A stretch of 64,000 nt of DNA from Datura wrightii (GCA_035772735.1 JASDFA010000002.1:39948501-40012500); one strand, 5' to 3'; shown: positions 10,678 through 23,538, numbered from the stretch's first letter. Made by a program: numbers and translations. Notes: generated by a model not told the origin, from the letters alone.

Positions 10678-12942
10678 TGTAATACCTTGGGAACCCAAGG
10701 ATCAGACTCGGGAGTCAAACGGGGAAAAACTGGGAACTGGTGCTTCAATTGCAGGACAAGTCATTGGACGACTCATGAGAAGATCCCATGAGTCATCAAG
10801 TGACTCGTGGGGAGGCTTGGAGGAATTGGAATGCAGGGGTTCCCATGGACGTGGGAATGACTCGTGGTGAGTCACCACGAGTCGTCAAGAGAGCCGTGGG
10901 GTGAGGGTGAAGAATAAGTGGAATAAGTTGATTAGTGGACTTAACGGAAGGAGACCACGACTCGTCATGTCAGGCAACGAGTCATGGTATGCGTCATTGG
11001 GTGAAATATAAATAATTGGCAAAAGGAATGCAGTGCACTTGATGAGTGGTGGCCACGACTCGTGGCCACCCGTAACGAGTCGGTATGTCGTCCATTAGGA
11101 CACCTAGTGATCAATTAAGACAGTGTACCCGACGGGCAAGGTGATGGATTGTTTGGGCATGTAATGAGTCATCAGGTCACCTGTTAGGGTCACCTGGCAG
11201 TTATGTTCTACAAAATAGTAAGGGTCTTTTCATAATTTCCTAAGATCCTAAGGATTAAACTACAACGTTTTGGGTTATGAATAGGGATATTTAAAGGGGT
11301 TAAGTTCAGTTTTCTCTTCGTTCATGCATGCAAGAATAGTGAGAGATAATCAGAGGAGAGTCTAGGCTCTTCTCTTCAATTCATCCAATATCATTCTTGA
11401 GTAATCAAGGGAATTAAGAATCCGATATTCCTAGGTATGTAGGGCTATAAATAGGTGATTTCTTCAACACCCATGCCCCTCCTATATGGTTTTTACTAAA
11501 ATTTCAATAAAAACTCATGGGATTTTGAATTTGATTTACTTAAACTCTAGTGATTTGATTATGGGTTTTGTGACTTCAAAATCTTATCATAATATATGGG
11601 TTTTAATTAGTTTAATTTTGTAAAATTATTTATGATTTTATCGAGTTTGGTTCTATGTAATTAAGCCTAATTATGCATGTCCCAGGATGAATTGATTTAC
11701 GATCCACTTACCCATTGATGATAGCTATAAGCCCAACATAAATTATGATTTAAATTATGAATTTATTATGTTACTCATTATGATTTTATGAAATTCAAGC
11801 TCCATGCATGATCTAAAAGTATGTATGAACCATATGAATCATGAATGAAGTTTTTGGCTGACTCACGGGCCTTATGTCATGGCTAGTTCATGTATGTTCA
11901 AGCATGTTTATGATTATCATGATTTAACTAGCCCATAAATTCATGTATGTTATATTGTGAGCACTATTTATGTTTTGGGAGTAGTATTAAACACCGAGTA
12001 GGTTTGGGGCTTAGGTTCTGCCCCGGATCTCATAAACTACGTGCCATCGCTGGTATGTTGGGACCTCCTATAGGACTGTCCTTGGACCAAATGTACTTTT
12101 CATGGTGATGTCACACTTTCATGGTTCTACCCCTGGCAAGGTATGAACACCCTCCCGACTGGGGTTACAAGTCGGGCTTCATGTGTGCTCATATGGGGTA
12201 TGTCAATTAGGAGAATCTCCCACTGTTTCTCATGATTTATGCATGTTTATGATTATGTATATTGACTCAAGTTATATTCAATAAAACATTCCTCTTATGA
12301 ATATGATTATGATTGCCTTACGAATGTCTTTAAAACACTTCTTTCAAAGAATGGGCCAGACCGGGTCATTTCTCAAGAACAAAGCCTTGAGCCTTAACAT
12401 TATAATATGATGTTATGATATGAGCATGAAGTCCTACCCTAATGATCATTTATGAGTTTTTATATGTTTTAAATGTTCTTTTTACTTGCCTTGTATACTC
12501 AGTACATTCCACGCACTAACCATATACTTCCTATGTTGTATCATTTTATGATACAGGCCCCAGCTCTCAAGCTCAACCTCACCCGTAGATTGTCTCGGAG
12601 TTGTTCTCAGCATACTTGGTGAGTCCTCATGTTCCGAGGGCTATGTATGCATACTCTATGTTGTTCTTTCAGTTTTAGGACTGTTGGGTTAGTTGGGGAG
12701 TTGTCCGATCAACCCGTCTTTTCATGATTAGAGGCTTATCAGTCTATAAGTTTTAATTAGTCATATTGTATGAGTCTAGTTCTGCTTTTCCTTCTATTAT
12801 GTCATGATTACTTTAATTTTATGCTAAGTCTTCCGCTCATGTGATTGGGAGTAGATGTATGCTCAATCCAAGGGTCGACTTGGGATCCCTCGAGGCTCCA
12901 TGTCCTGTGTCTACGATCCAGGTGTACTTTAGGGTCGTGAAA
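10678..12942 (+). repeat. 5' LTR of element B
   Basis: Begins TGTAATACC and ends GTCGTGAAA, the terminal CA having become AA. Length about 2.27 kb. It differs from the 3' LTR by roughly 12% in the first 130 bases and has about 30 bases absent from the other copy near 10770. Confidence 0.92.
10859..10883. repeat. Perfect 11-bp inverted repeat with 3-nt loop in LTR of B
   Basis: Arms 10859-10869 and 10873-10883 are exact reverse complements around AGT. This is the same ACTCGTGG/CCACGAGT theme as in element A. Confidence 0.9.
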
Positions 12943-12946
12943 AACT

Positions 12947-12960
12947 TGGTATCTGATCCA
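12947..12960 (+). other. Primer-binding site (initiator Met tRNA), element B, mutated
   Basis: TGGTATCTGATCC has two changes relative to the TGGTATCAGAGC seen in elements C and F. Confidence 0.85.
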
Positions 12961-13146
12961 TAGGTTGAAGTCCTACGGAGTCTGAAAGAAGCATTAAGTA
13001 AAGTCTTTTTCATGGGTGTGAAGCTTGCCACACTTATGACGAAAAGGCTACTAGACGTTTAGGAAATATTCCCTTCTTTCATGATATGTGTCATACAATG
13101 AAAGTCCTTCACCCTTCTAAATCATGCCAATCGCGTTTGAAAAATC

Positions 13147-14335
13147 ATGCCTCCACACAGAATGAACGCCAGAAGAAATGGTAACGCCAATGATCATGAG
13201 GATGTCTGTGATGGTGATCATCAGCCAGACCCACCCGTTCACGGGGAGTACACACTAGAGCCAGCTGCCCATGCTGAGTTTAGGGCAGCGATTCAGATGC
13301 TGGCATAGGACATGACTGCCCACATCCAGAATTAGGCAGTGTCATATTTCCCTTAGAATGGGAATGCAGCGACGGCTAGGGTGAGGGATTTGTTAAGGCT
13401 GAGACCTCCGGAGTTAACGTGGTCAAAGGTGAACGAGGATCCACACAATTTCATAGAGGAGATTCTGAAGATCACCTAGGTTATGGCGGTAAACAATGGA
13501 GAGTGCATTGACATGACCTCCTATCAGCTTAAGGGGGTGGCTCATATATTGTTCAAGTAGTGGAAGGATGCCAGGGCAGTGGGTGTAGGCCCGATAGGTT
13601 GGGAAGAGTTTCACACGACCTTTTTGGATCCGTTCTTACATCAAGAGATAAGGGAGCTCAAAGCGGCCGAGTTTGTTAATTTGAAGCAAGGAAATATCTC
13701 CATTTAGGAGTACACATTGGAGTTTACTCGATTATCTATGTATTCTCCAAAGATGGTGGCAGATCGAGGGCTCGGGTGAGCCATTTTATGCATGGGGTCG
13801 CGGACTACTTGGACAAGGATATTGACTTTCCCTGTATTGTATTGCATGCACGGCAATGGAGTCAACCTACAGGAGGAAAAGGGAGGCGAAAGGGGCCAGA
13901 ACCGACAGCTATGGGGTTTCTCAGGCCAGGTCAGGGGGTGGACAGTGTTAGGTCCCAACAAAGGCCCATCACTCTAGCCCCATCATCGGCCATTACGCCA
14001 TCAAGGTTCATAGAGGATCAGATAAGCAGGGCTTCAGGCTAAATGGATCAGGGTAGCATGCTGGTGGAGCGCACTTTTCGAGCTTGTGCGAAGTGCGGCA
14101 AGAATCTTCCCGGGAGATGCTTAGCTAGGTCAGATGTGTGCTTCGAGTGTGGCCAACTCGAACATAGACTTGAGGATTTCCCCTTATCCAGATCAAGGTC
14201 AGTAGGACCTGTGCAGCGACAGCTATTTCGGCAGCTCCAGCAGCACGTCCCCCTCAACAGGGTGCCTCTACTAGTTTAGCAGGCGGTCAACGTCAAAACA
14301 GGTTTTATGCTTTAGTACCCCGCCAGGAGTAAGAG
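13147..14335 (+). pseudogene. gag: Gag, element B
   Basis: ATG at 13147 opens MPPHRMNARRNGN, matching the gag starts of A and F. One frame can be followed for over 600 bases, but it is broken by several TAG codons. At 13306, 13333 and 13558 these stand where C or F has CAA or CAG. The capsid region runs about 13270-13760. Two zinc knuckles lie at about 14089-14180: CAKCGKNLPGRC (His replaced by Leu) and CFECGQLEHRLEDF (final Cys replaced by Phe). Gag would assemble the particle. It runs into the protease at about 14345. Confidence 0.87.
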
Positions 14336-14344
14336 GCTTTACCA

Positions 14345-14540
14345 GATGTGGTCGCTAGTATGTTGCAAGTCTTCCATATTGATGCTTATGACTTGTTAAA
14401 TCCAGGAGCTTCTTTGTATTTTGTGACCCCTTATATTGCTAGTAGTTTTGGAGTTAACCCTGAAATTCTGATAGAATCATTCTCGATCTCTACCCGAGTG
14501 AGGGATTCAGTGGTAGCTAGGTGGGTGTATAGAGTTTTCC
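14345..14540 (+). pseudogene. pol: Protease N-terminal half, element B, interrupted by element C
   Basis: The reading MLQVFHID...LLNPGAS...PYIASSFGV matches the start of the protease in A and F. The catalytic Asp of the D(S/T)GA loop is Asn here (LLNPGAS). The coding sequence stops at VARWVYR, where element C begins at 14541, and resumes at about 20117 after C. The fragment is too short to work alone. Confidence 0.9.
14536..14540. other. Target-site duplication of element C (left)
   Basis: Sequence tttcc, paired with ttgcc at 20112-20116 (4 of 5). Removing C restores the alignment of B protease with F at the GTGTATAGAG...TGCCC position (61169-61185). Confidence 0.75.
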
Positions 14541-16729
14541 TGTTATACTCCGGGAAACCAAGGATCAGACCCAGAGGTCAAATGGGGAAAATTTGGAAAA
14601 TATTGTAGCAGTGCAGGACAAGTCGTTAGACGACTCGTGAGGGGACCCCACAAGTCGTTTGGTGGCTCGTGGGAAGGCTAGTATGGGTCGAGGAGCTGAG
14701 GTCCCCACGGGGGTGGGAACGACTCGTGGTCAGCTACCACTAGTCATCAGGTCTCCCGTGGGGTGAGGTTAAGGGTTACCTAGGAGGTTTGACCAGTGTA
14801 CCTAACGGATGACACCCCACGAGTTGTGGTCTGTCCCAACGACTCGTGAGGAGGGTAGTGAGCAAGCTGGGGGAATTTGATTAAGGATGAGATAGTGTAC
14901 TTGATGGAAGCTGGTAACGAGTTGTTGCCTCGGGGGACGGGTAGTCATGTCCTCCGTTAAGAGCCTAGGTCAAAAGTTCCAGTGAAATTGATGAAATGAC
15001 CCAACGACTCCTTGTCCCTGGTAACGAGTCATCAGGTCGCCCGTTCGGGACACCGGGCAGTTATTCCCTGTGAATTAGTAAGGGCCCTCTAGTAATATCC
15101 TACACTTCTAAGACCTAAACTATGTCGTTTTGAGGTCGGGATAGGGTCTTTTTAGGGTAAATCATTCATCATAAACCTCATTTGATGCATGTAAGAGTAG
15201 AGAGGCAAGAGGAAAGGGATTCAATTGTCTTCTTCAAGATTCACCAAGTTTCCACCTAGGGCTTTTGACGGGAATTAAGAATCAAGAAGTCCAGTTATGT
15301 GGGGTTTTGAATGGGTAGTTTAGTCCCTACTCATGCCTAATTTCTCTTGATACTTAGTTTAAATTACAAACTCTTGATGGGTCATAACTCGATTGCATGT
15401 TTCCTCAAAAAAATTGATATGAGCATGTGGTAGTATGTCTAGAATCATGGTTTTGAATTATTGGGCTATTTTCACTTATTCTATTCTATAATTGATGGTT
15501 TAATCCCTAGAAGCACATATGCCCAAATCATGGGGTTTTAGTGAAAGTCATGGTTATGGTGATTTCTCAAGCATGATGTGAACACTTTTGAATTTAAGCA
15601 TGTTTTCAATTACTCCTATCATTATGATCATGTTCTATTATAAATTTAAGCATTTCAAGTATGGTTGAAATTTTGGGCAATGTCCACACGTCTCTTGTGA
15701 TTTATGAACTATGATTTGTGGCCGATTCGCGTGCCCAATTCCATGGCTAGTGTTACGAATTCTCAAGCATGGTATGATTCTCACGATTTAACTAGCGATT
15801 CATGTCATGTATGAATTTTATGATCACATTGCATGTTTTGTGAGTAGTACTTAACACCGAGTAGGTTCAAGGCTTAGGTTACGCCCCGAATCTCAAATCT
15901 ACGTGCCACCATATGTTATATATTGGGACCGCATTAGTGTTTGTCCCCTATGTCCTACAGGGCATTCATTAGTGATATCATGCCTTAGTGTCAAGGTATG
16001 AACGGCCTCCCGAATAGGATTATAGGTTGGGCTCCATGTGTGCTCGTATGGGGTATGTCGGTTATAGAAATCCCCGTTGTTCCTCATGGTTTTTAATGCA
16101 AGCATGATTATGTAATTTTGGCTCATGTTATGTTTTACGAATTTTCTCACATATTATGACTATGACAGGGTTACGAACATTTTGGAAATCTTGAGCCTTA
16201 CGATATATATATATTATGATTTTAGTTTTATGATCATGATGTACCCACTCTTATAACTTTTATATTTTTAAGCATTGTCTTGCATACCATACATGCTCAG
16301 TACCTTCCAAGTACTGATCCACATATTTTCTGGATCCGGTTCGCAGGTTCAGCATCGTTCCTAGCTTGCACTCAGTTCTTCTCTCGGCTTTCAGTGTGAG
16401 TCCTCATAATTCGAGGGCTTCATGTTCTAACCGTATTTTACCTTTTGTTTTTCCAGTATGTTGGGTTTAGCTGGGGTCTTGTCCCTATAACCCATCTAAT
16501 ATGATTAGAGGCTTTCAGACCTATGTAGTATTCATGCGTTTATGTTTGGATCTTGTATGGTTGTTTCTTATACCCCTTGTTACGATTTTCAGCTATTGCA
16601 TGATTATTAAGTTAAGCTTTCTGCATTATGTGAATCGATTAGATATATTCTCATGCCATGGGTTGACTTGGAGTCGTTGGGGCTTCTTGTCCCGTGTCCA
16701 CGATCCGGGTGTACACTCGGGTCATGACA
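14541..16729 (+). repeat. 5' LTR of element C
   Basis: Starts TGTTATACTCCGGG, ends GGGTCATGACA with the canonical CA, length 2189. It carries the ACGACTCGT-rich block at about 14620-15035. Confidence 0.92.
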
Positions 16730-16733
16730 AACT

Positions 16734-16745
16734 TGGTATCAGAGC
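16734..16745 (+). other. Primer-binding site (initiator Met tRNA), element C
   Basis: Exact TGGTATCAGAGC four bases after the LTR end. Confidence 0.95.
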
Positions 16746-16894
16746 AATAGGTTTGGATGTATCCTAGGAGTCTGAAAGTCACGTTAGGTAGAGTCTTTTT
16801 CATGGGTGTGAAGCGCGCCACACTTATGACGATGAGGCTACTAAACATTTTAGGAAATATCCCCTTCTTTCATGATCTATGTCGTGAGGTGAAA

Positions 16895-17949
16895 ACCTCT
16901 CCCAGGAGGATGATCTAAAGGAGGAACAAAAATGATGAAGTCCACGAGGGTGGCCATGATAATGGGTGTCAGCAAGCCCCAACTGTTCAGGAGCCCCAAG
17001 CACCAGAGCCAGCAATCCACGCTGAGTTACGGGTGACTATTCAAATGTTGGCGCAAGCCTTGACTGCTCAGGTTAACGAGCAGGCTGTTGTGCATGCTCC
17101 ACTGAACAGTAATGCAGCGGTAGCCCAGATCAGGGTCTTCCTAAGGATGAACCCTCCCAAGTTCACAGGGGCAAAGGTGGACGAGGATCCATACGAGCTC
17201 ATTGAAGGGATCTTGAAGGTCACTCGGGTTATGGGAGTGGTTAACGAGGAGTGTGTGATTAGGCCTCTTATAAGCTTAAGGAGGTCGCCTATATTTGGTT
17301 CAAGCAATAGAAGGACAGCGGGGGAGCGAAAGCAGGCCCTATCAGTTAGGACGAGTTCCACATGGCCTTTCTCGACAAATACTTCCCTCGGGAGATAAGC
17401 GAATAGAAAGCAACTTAGTCTGTTAATCTCAAGAAGGGAAAGATGACGGTGTTAGAATATTCACTTCATTTCACTCGCCTATCAAAGTATGCCCCTGAGT
17501 TAGTGATGGACTAGAGGGCACGGGTGAGCAGATTCGTGCAGGGAGCCGAGTATTTGGACAAGGACTGCGGAACAGCCATGCTACATCAGGATATGGACTA
17601 CCGATAGATAGTCCTTTATGCCCATCAAATGGAGGAAACACATATGAGGCAGAGAAAGGCCAAGAGGTACAGTACTGATAGCTACAAGTCCTCCCAGTCG
17701 AGGCCAGGAGGTGGGCCTCACCAGCAGTCCCAGTACATGTCTATTACACCAGCACCATCTTCAGCCAGTACCCCATCCAGGCACGAGATGATCAGAGGAG
17801 TAGGGCCTCAGGTTTGACGAGTAAGAATAGCATGCGCACAGACCGCACATTCCCATCTTATGCTAGTTGTGGAAAGAACCACCTAGGGAAGTGTTTGGTG
17901 GGCTCAGATGCTTGCTTCGGGTGTGGCAAACCCGGACACAGGCTCAGGA
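16895..17949 (+). pseudogene. gag: Gag, element C, truncated at the zinc knuckles
   Basis: The sequence aligns with the gag of F from its first codons, but the initiator ATG position has changed. Capsid sequence with QALTAQVNEQAV and MNPPKFTGAKVDEDP is open from 17033 to about 17262. A frameshift follows and TGG has become TAG at 17308. The nucleocapsid lies at about 17861-17949: YASCGKNHLGKC (first Cys lost) and CFGCGKPGHRLR. The final Cys of the second knuckle is removed by the junction with the 3' LTR. No downstream pol exists in this element. Confidence 0.87.
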
Positions 17950-17956
17950 AAAAAAG
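17942..17956. other. Gag-to-LTR deletion junction in element C
   Basis: Gag sequence ends at ggctcagg and LTR sequence continues from aaaggatcagacc. The first dozen or so bases of the 3' LTR, compared with the 5' LTR start TGTTATACTCCGGG, are absent. Roughly 4 kb of pol is missing relative to F. Confidence 0.85.
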
Positions 17957-20111
17957 GATCAGACCCGATGGTCAAATAGGCAAAATCTAAAAAATGTTGC
18001 AGCAGTGCAGGACGAGTCATTAGACGACTCGTGAGGGGACCCCAAGAGTCGTCAGGTGGCTCGTGGGAAGGCTAGTATGGGCGGAGGAGCTGAGGTCCCC
18101 ACAAGCGTGGGAACGACTCGTGGTTAGCTACCACGAGTCTTCAAGTCTCCTGTGGGGTAAGGTTAAGGGTTACCTAGGAGGTTTGCCCAATGTACCTAAC
18201 TAATGACACAAAAAGAGTCGTAGTCTATCCCAATGACTCGTGAGGAGGGTAGTGAGCAAGCTGAGGGAATTTGATTAAGCATAAGGCAGTGTACTTGACG
18301 GAAGCTGGTAATGAGTCATTGCTTCGGGGGACAGGTCATCATGCCCTCCGTTAAGAGCCCAGGTGAAAAGTGCCATTGAACTCGACGAAATGACCCAAAA
18401 ACTCATTGTCCCTAGTAACGAGTCGTCAGGTCGCCCTTTGGGTCCCCTGGCAGTTATTTCCAGCGAATTAGTAAGGGCCCTCTCGTAATTTCCTACACTT
18501 CTTAGACATAAACTACGTCGTCTTTAGGTCGAGACAAGGTATTTTAAGGGGAAATTATTCATGATAAACCTCATTTCATGCATGTAAGATTAAAGAGGCA
18601 AGAGGAAAGGGATTCAAGTATCTTCTTCAATATTCTTCAAGTTTCCACCTAGGGCTTTTCAAAGGAATTAAGAATCGAGAAGTCCAGGTATGTAGGGTTT
18701 CGAATGGTTATTTTAGTCCCTACCCATGCCCTATTTATCTCAAATACTTAGTTTAAATTACAAACTCTTGATGGGTCATAACCAGATTGCATGTTTTCTC
18801 AAAAAAAATTGATATGAGCATGTGTTAGTATGTCTAGAATCATGGGTTCGAATTATTGGGCTGTTTTCACTTATTCTCTTCTATAATTGATGGTTTAATC
18901 CCTAAAAGCACATGTGCCCAAATCATGGGATTTTAGTGAAAGTCGTGGTTATGGTGATTTCTCAAGCATGATGTGAACACTTTTGAATTTAAGCATGTTT
19001 TCAATTACTCATGTCATTATGATCATGTTCTCTTATAAATTTAAGCTTTTCAAGTATGGTTGAAATTATGGGCAATGTCCACACGTTGTTTGTGATTTAT
19101 GAATTATGATTTGGGGCCGATTGGTGTGCCCAATTCCATGGCTAGTGTTACGAATTCTCAAGCATGATATGATTCCAAAGATTTAACTAGCCATGCATGT
19201 CATGTAAGAACTTTATGATCACGTTGCATATTTTGGGAGTAGTAGTTAACACCGAGTAGGTTCAGGGCCTAGATTACGCCTGAATCTCAAAACTACGTGC
19301 CACAGTAGGTTATGTTTGGGACTGCCTCAGTGTCTGTACCCTATGCCCTATTGGGCCTTCCTGAGTGATATAAGGCATTTCATGGTTCATGCCCTTGGCA
19401 GGGTATGAACGGCCTCCCGACTAGACTTATAGGTCGGGCTCCATGTGTGGTCGTATGGGGTATGTCGGTTATAGAAATCTCCCATTGTTCCTCATGCTTT
19501 TTAATGCAAGCATGATTATGTTGTTTTGGCTCAAGTTATATTTTATGAAATGTTTTCGCACATATTATGACTATGACAGGGTTACGAATATTTTGGAAAT
19601 TTGAGCCTTAAGATGATGATGTCCCCACTCCTATAACTTTTATATTTTTAAGCATTGATTTGCATGCCTTACATACTCAGTACCTTCCAAGTACTGACCC
19701 ACATATTTTCAGGATCCGGTTCGCAGGTTCAACATCGTTCCTAGCTTGCGCTCAGTTCTGCTCTCAGCTTTCAGTGGTGAGTCCTCATGATTCGAAGCTT
19801 CATGTTCGGATCATATTTACCTTTTTTTTTTCCAGTATGTTGGGGTTAGCTGGGGTCCTGTCCCTTCAACCCGTCTATTATTATTAGAGGCTTTTAGCAC
19901 TATGTGTAGTATTCATGCATTTATGTTTGGATCTTGTATGATTGTTTCTTATACCCCCTTGTTACGATTTTTAGCTAGTGCATGATTATTAAGTTAAGCT
20001 TTTCGTCTTATGTGAATGGATTAGATATATGCTCATGCCATGGGTTGACTTGGAGTCTTCGAGGCTCCTTGTCCCGTGTCCACAATCCAGGCGTACTCTC
20101 GGGTCGTGACA
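17950..20111 (+). repeat. 3' LTR of element C (first bases deleted)
   Basis: Aligns with 14541-16729 from the AAGGATCAGACC motif on, and ends GGGTCGTGACA at 20111. A 10-bp inverted repeat lies at 18115-18124 / 18130-18139. Confidence 0.92.
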
Positions 20112-21300
20112 TTGCCCCATTATAGTGTTACATAAGGTTACCTCCGTAGACTTGGTAGAGTTAGCCATGACTAATATTAGTAGTATTTTGGTTATGGACT
20201 GGTTGTTTGCACGTTATGCTTTGATTAATTGTAGGACCCGTGCGGTAGAATTTCGATTTTTGGGTGAGTCAGTTTTAGAGTGGAAAGGAAATTTAGTTGT
20301 ACCCATCGATCATTGTTTTTCATATCTTAAGGACGGGAAGATAATTTTTAAGGACTACATATATCACCTAGTTAGGATTAAGGATGTTGAGTCTGAGACC
20401 CCGACTATCCAGTTAGTTTCGGTAGTGTGTGAGTATCCGGAGGTCTTTCCCGAAGATTTGCTAGGTGTTCCTCCTAAAAGGGAGATTGATTTCGGCATTG
20501 ATCTCTTACCCGATACACAACCCATCTTTGTTCCTCCCTACAGGATGGCTCCAGCCAAGCTAAAGGAGTTGAAGGATCAGTTGAAGGACCTGCTAGATAA
20601 GGGTTTTTTAAGGCCGAGTAAGTCTCCATGGGGTGCACCAGTGTTATTTGTCCGGAAGAAGGATGCGTCACTTCGCATGTGTATTAATTACCGGTAATTG
20701 AAGATGGTCATTATCAAGAATAGGTACCCCTTACCAAGGATCGATGATTTGTTTGACCAGCTTTAAGGTGCCATGTGTTTCTCCAAGATTGATCTCAAAT
20801 TCGGGTATCACCATCTCAGGGTTTGGGAGAGTGAAGTCCCCAAGACCACTTTTTGGACTCGGTATGGTAACTACAAATTTTTGTTATGTAACCAATGCCC
20901 CTGCAGCTTTCATGGACTTGATGAACAGGGTATTCAAGAAATATGTATACGTGTGCGTGATCGTGTTCATCGATGATATACTCATATACTCTCGGAGGGA
21001 GGAGGAGCATGCCGCTCACTTTAGAGTAGTTCTTCAGACCCTCAAGTATCATCAGTTGTATGTGAAGTTCAGCAAATTTGAGTTTTGGTTGGACTCTGTA
21101 GCATTCTTGGGCAATATGGTATCGAGTGAGGGCATAAAGGTAGATTTTTGGAAAATTGAGGCGGTAAAGAATTGTCCCACACCGGTGAACCCATCAGATA
21201 TTAGCAACTTTTTGGGCTTAGAGGGTTACTATCGGAGATTTTTTAAGGGTTTATCATCTATTGTGGCACCTTTGACCAAGTTTATTTAGAAGAAGGTGAA
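20112..21300 (+). pseudogene. pol: Protease C-terminal half and reverse transcriptase, element B
   Basis: Open from about 20125 to 20694 with the protease end (VMDWLFARYA), the linker and the RT start (PPYRMAPAKLKELKDQ, WGAPVLFVRKKDAS). A TAA at 20695 falls where the family has a Gln codon, and another TAA at 20764 also replaces Gln. RT continues to 21289 with an intact catalytic box FIDDILIY (about 20967-20990) and the thumb motif NFLGLEGYYRRF. At least one frame change occurs near 20890. This is the only A/B/F-family RT in the window with both catalytic aspartates of the box kept. Confidence 0.92.
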
Positions 21301-21960
21301 GTTTCAATGGTAGAGGCTTGTGAGAAAAGCTTCTACTAGTTGAAGAGTGTTGACCCTACCTGAGGGTACCGATGGTTCTGTAGTATATTGTGATTCTTCC
21401 AGAATCGGACTTTGGTGTGTGTTGATGTAGCATAGGAAGGTGATAGCGTATGCCTCGAGGCAGTTGAAAATCCATGAGAAGAAATCCCGACCCATGATAT
21501 TGAGTTGGTCGCGGTGGTGTTCACATTAAGGATATGTCATCATTACTTGTATGGGGTCCGCGTGGATGCATTCACAGATCATATGAGCTTGCAATATGTG
21601 TTCACGCAGAAGGATCTCAATCTTCATCAAAGGAGGTGGTTGGAGTTGCTAAAGGACTACGACATGAGTGTTCTTTACCACCCGGGCAAGGCTAATGTGG
21701 TTGCGGATGAACTTTGTAGACTCTCTATGGAAAGTGTGTCCCACGTGAATGAGGGAAAGAAGGAGTTGGTGAAGGATTTCCATTGGCTTTCGAGGTTGGG
21801 AGTTAGATTGGTCGACTTGATCGATGGCGGCGTTGTTGTGCAAAACGGATCAGAATCATCCTTGGTGACAGATGTGAAAGCCATAAAAGATGAGGATTCA
21901 ATTCTAGTAAAGATGATGGAAGCTATTCGGAGTCAAAAGGTGGAGGTTTTCTCCCAAGGG
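21301..21960 (+). pseudogene. pol: RNase H and tether region, element B
   Basis: The first RNase H part (VYCDSSRIGLWCVLM-like) at 21380-21430 is frameshifted. From 21505 an open stretch carries YGVRVDAFTDHMSLQYVF, with the third-position Asp in TDH, then QRRWLELLKDYD and LYHPGKANVVADEL. This tether leads into the integrase in the same frame. The enzyme would degrade RNA in the RNA:DNA hybrid. Confidence 0.88.
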
Positions 21961-22860
21961 GGAGATGATGTGTTGCGGTACCAGGGTCGTCTGTTTGTTC
22001 CAAATGTCGACAATTTGCGGTACCAGATATTGCATGAGGCACATAGGTCCAGGTACTCCTTCCAACCGGGTGCCACCAAGATGTATCATGATTTGCGGGA
22101 AATATATTGGTGGAACAGTATGAAGAAGGATATTGCAGAATTTGTAGCCAAGTGCCCGAACTGTCAACAAGTGAAAATTGAGCATTAGAGGCCAGGAGGC
22201 GTACTTCAGGTTATTAGCATTCCCACTTGAAAGTGGGAAGATATTAAGATGGATTTCATTACAGGCCTACCTCGTACTCACCGGCAATATAATTCTATTT
22301 GGGTGGCGGTAGACAGGTTAATCAAGGTTGCACACTTTCTACTGATCAAAACAACAAATTCAGCGGATGATTATGCCAAATTGTATATTTGGGAGTTGGT
22401 TCGACTTCATGGAGTGCCCTTGTCTACTATTTCAGACTGAGGTACTCATTTTACCTCTCAATTTTGGAAGTCTTTCCATAAAGGGCTCAGGACTAAAGTT
22501 ACAGTCAACACAGTGTTTCATCTGCAAGGATTGTTAGGCGGAGCGGACAATTCAAACTCCTGAGAACATGTTGAGAGCATGTATGATGGACTTCAAAGGC
22601 AGCTGGGATGAACACTTTCCCTTGATCGAGTTTGCTTATAATAACAGTTGTCACTTTAGTATCCAAATGGCACCGTTCTAAGTTCTCTATGGGCGGAGGT
22701 GTAGATCTCCCACCAAAAGGTTTGAGGTTGCTGAGGCATCTATGATAGGGCCAGACTCGGTTCACGAGGCTATGGTAAAGGTTTAGTTGATAAGGGACAG
22801 GCTGAAAACTGCTCAGAGTAGTCAAAAGTCATATGTTGATGTGAGGAGGAGAGAGTTGGA
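21961..22860 (+). pseudogene. pol: Integrase, element B
   Basis: The zinc-binding domain at about 22030-22165 has the His pair (LHEAHRSRYSFQPG, the second His of the usual HPG replaced by Gln) and CPNC. A TAG at 22186 replaces Gln in the EHQRPGG motif. The core starts MDFITGLP at 22249 and ends ISD at about 22437, followed by TGA. Later sequence to 22860 includes integrase motifs in broken frames (EFAYNNS near 22630). Multiple stops make it non-functional. Confidence 0.87.
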
Positions 22861-23301
22861 GTTTGAGGTGGACGATTGGGTATTCTCAAGGTATCTCCCA
22901 TGAAAGGAGTCATGCAGTTCGGGAAGAAGGGGAAACTCAGTCCCCGATATGTTGGTCCCTACCGAATCATGAGAAGATTTAGTAAGGTAGCGTATGATTG
23001 TACTTGTCCACAGAGTTGTCTTCGGTACATCCCATGTTTCATGTGTCGCTCTTGAAAAAGTTCTTGGGTGATCCAGCCTTGGTTGTCCCAGTGGATAGTG
23101 TTGATGTGAGAGATGGCCTCAGTTATGAGGAAATTCCAGTTGTAATCTGGGATCGTTAGTTTCGGAGGCTGAGGAACAAAGAAGTAGCTTTGGTGAAGGT
23201 ATTAAGGAGAAACCAGTATGTTGAGAGAGCTACGTGGGAAGCTGAAGCGGCTATGACAGCTAAATGCCCTCACCAATTCTCTACCAACTTAGTTTCAATT
23301 T
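22861..23301 (+). pseudogene. pol: Integrase C-terminus and chromodomain, element B
   Basis: SPMKGVMQFGKKGKLSPRYV and the FHVSLLKKFLG block are recognisable at 22895-23075, with a frame change near 22885. The chromodomain signature (KVLRRNQ...ATWEAEA...CPHQF) lies at about 23196-23280. It matches element A, confirming membership in the chromodomain lineage. The natural pol stop is at about 23299. Confidence 0.85.
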
Positions 23302-23538
23302 GAGGTATAAATTTTTGCCCTAATTCTGTAATCAGTTTCCATGTTCCGATCATTTGCACAAGTTTTATTTATGTTATGATAGATCTATGTGATTTATGAA
23401 TTCAGTTTAGTTATGTAGTTCTTTTCAGAGGTAGTCATTCCGTCAGTTTTCGATAATAATATCAGTATTTGCATATGATGATATCTTGTTTCTGATTTTT
23501 CTATGTTATTCTAACATTCTAGGATGAATGTTCCCAAT

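Larger units (their letters stand above)
14541..20111 (+). mobile_element. Element C: gag-only deletion derivative nested in B
   Basis: LTR (14541-16729), Met-tRNA primer site, gag through the second zinc knuckle, then directly the 3' LTR (17950-20111). Protease, RT, RNase H, integrase, the polypurine tract and the first bases of the 3' LTR are missing. The LTRs, the primer site and the gag are of the A/B/F family. The 5-bp flanks tttcc/ttgcc show it inserted into the B protease. Because a polypurine tract and a full LTR start are needed to make cDNA, the deletion most likely happened after insertion; that is inference. LTRs differ by about 10% in the first 190 bases compared. Confidence 0.92.
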
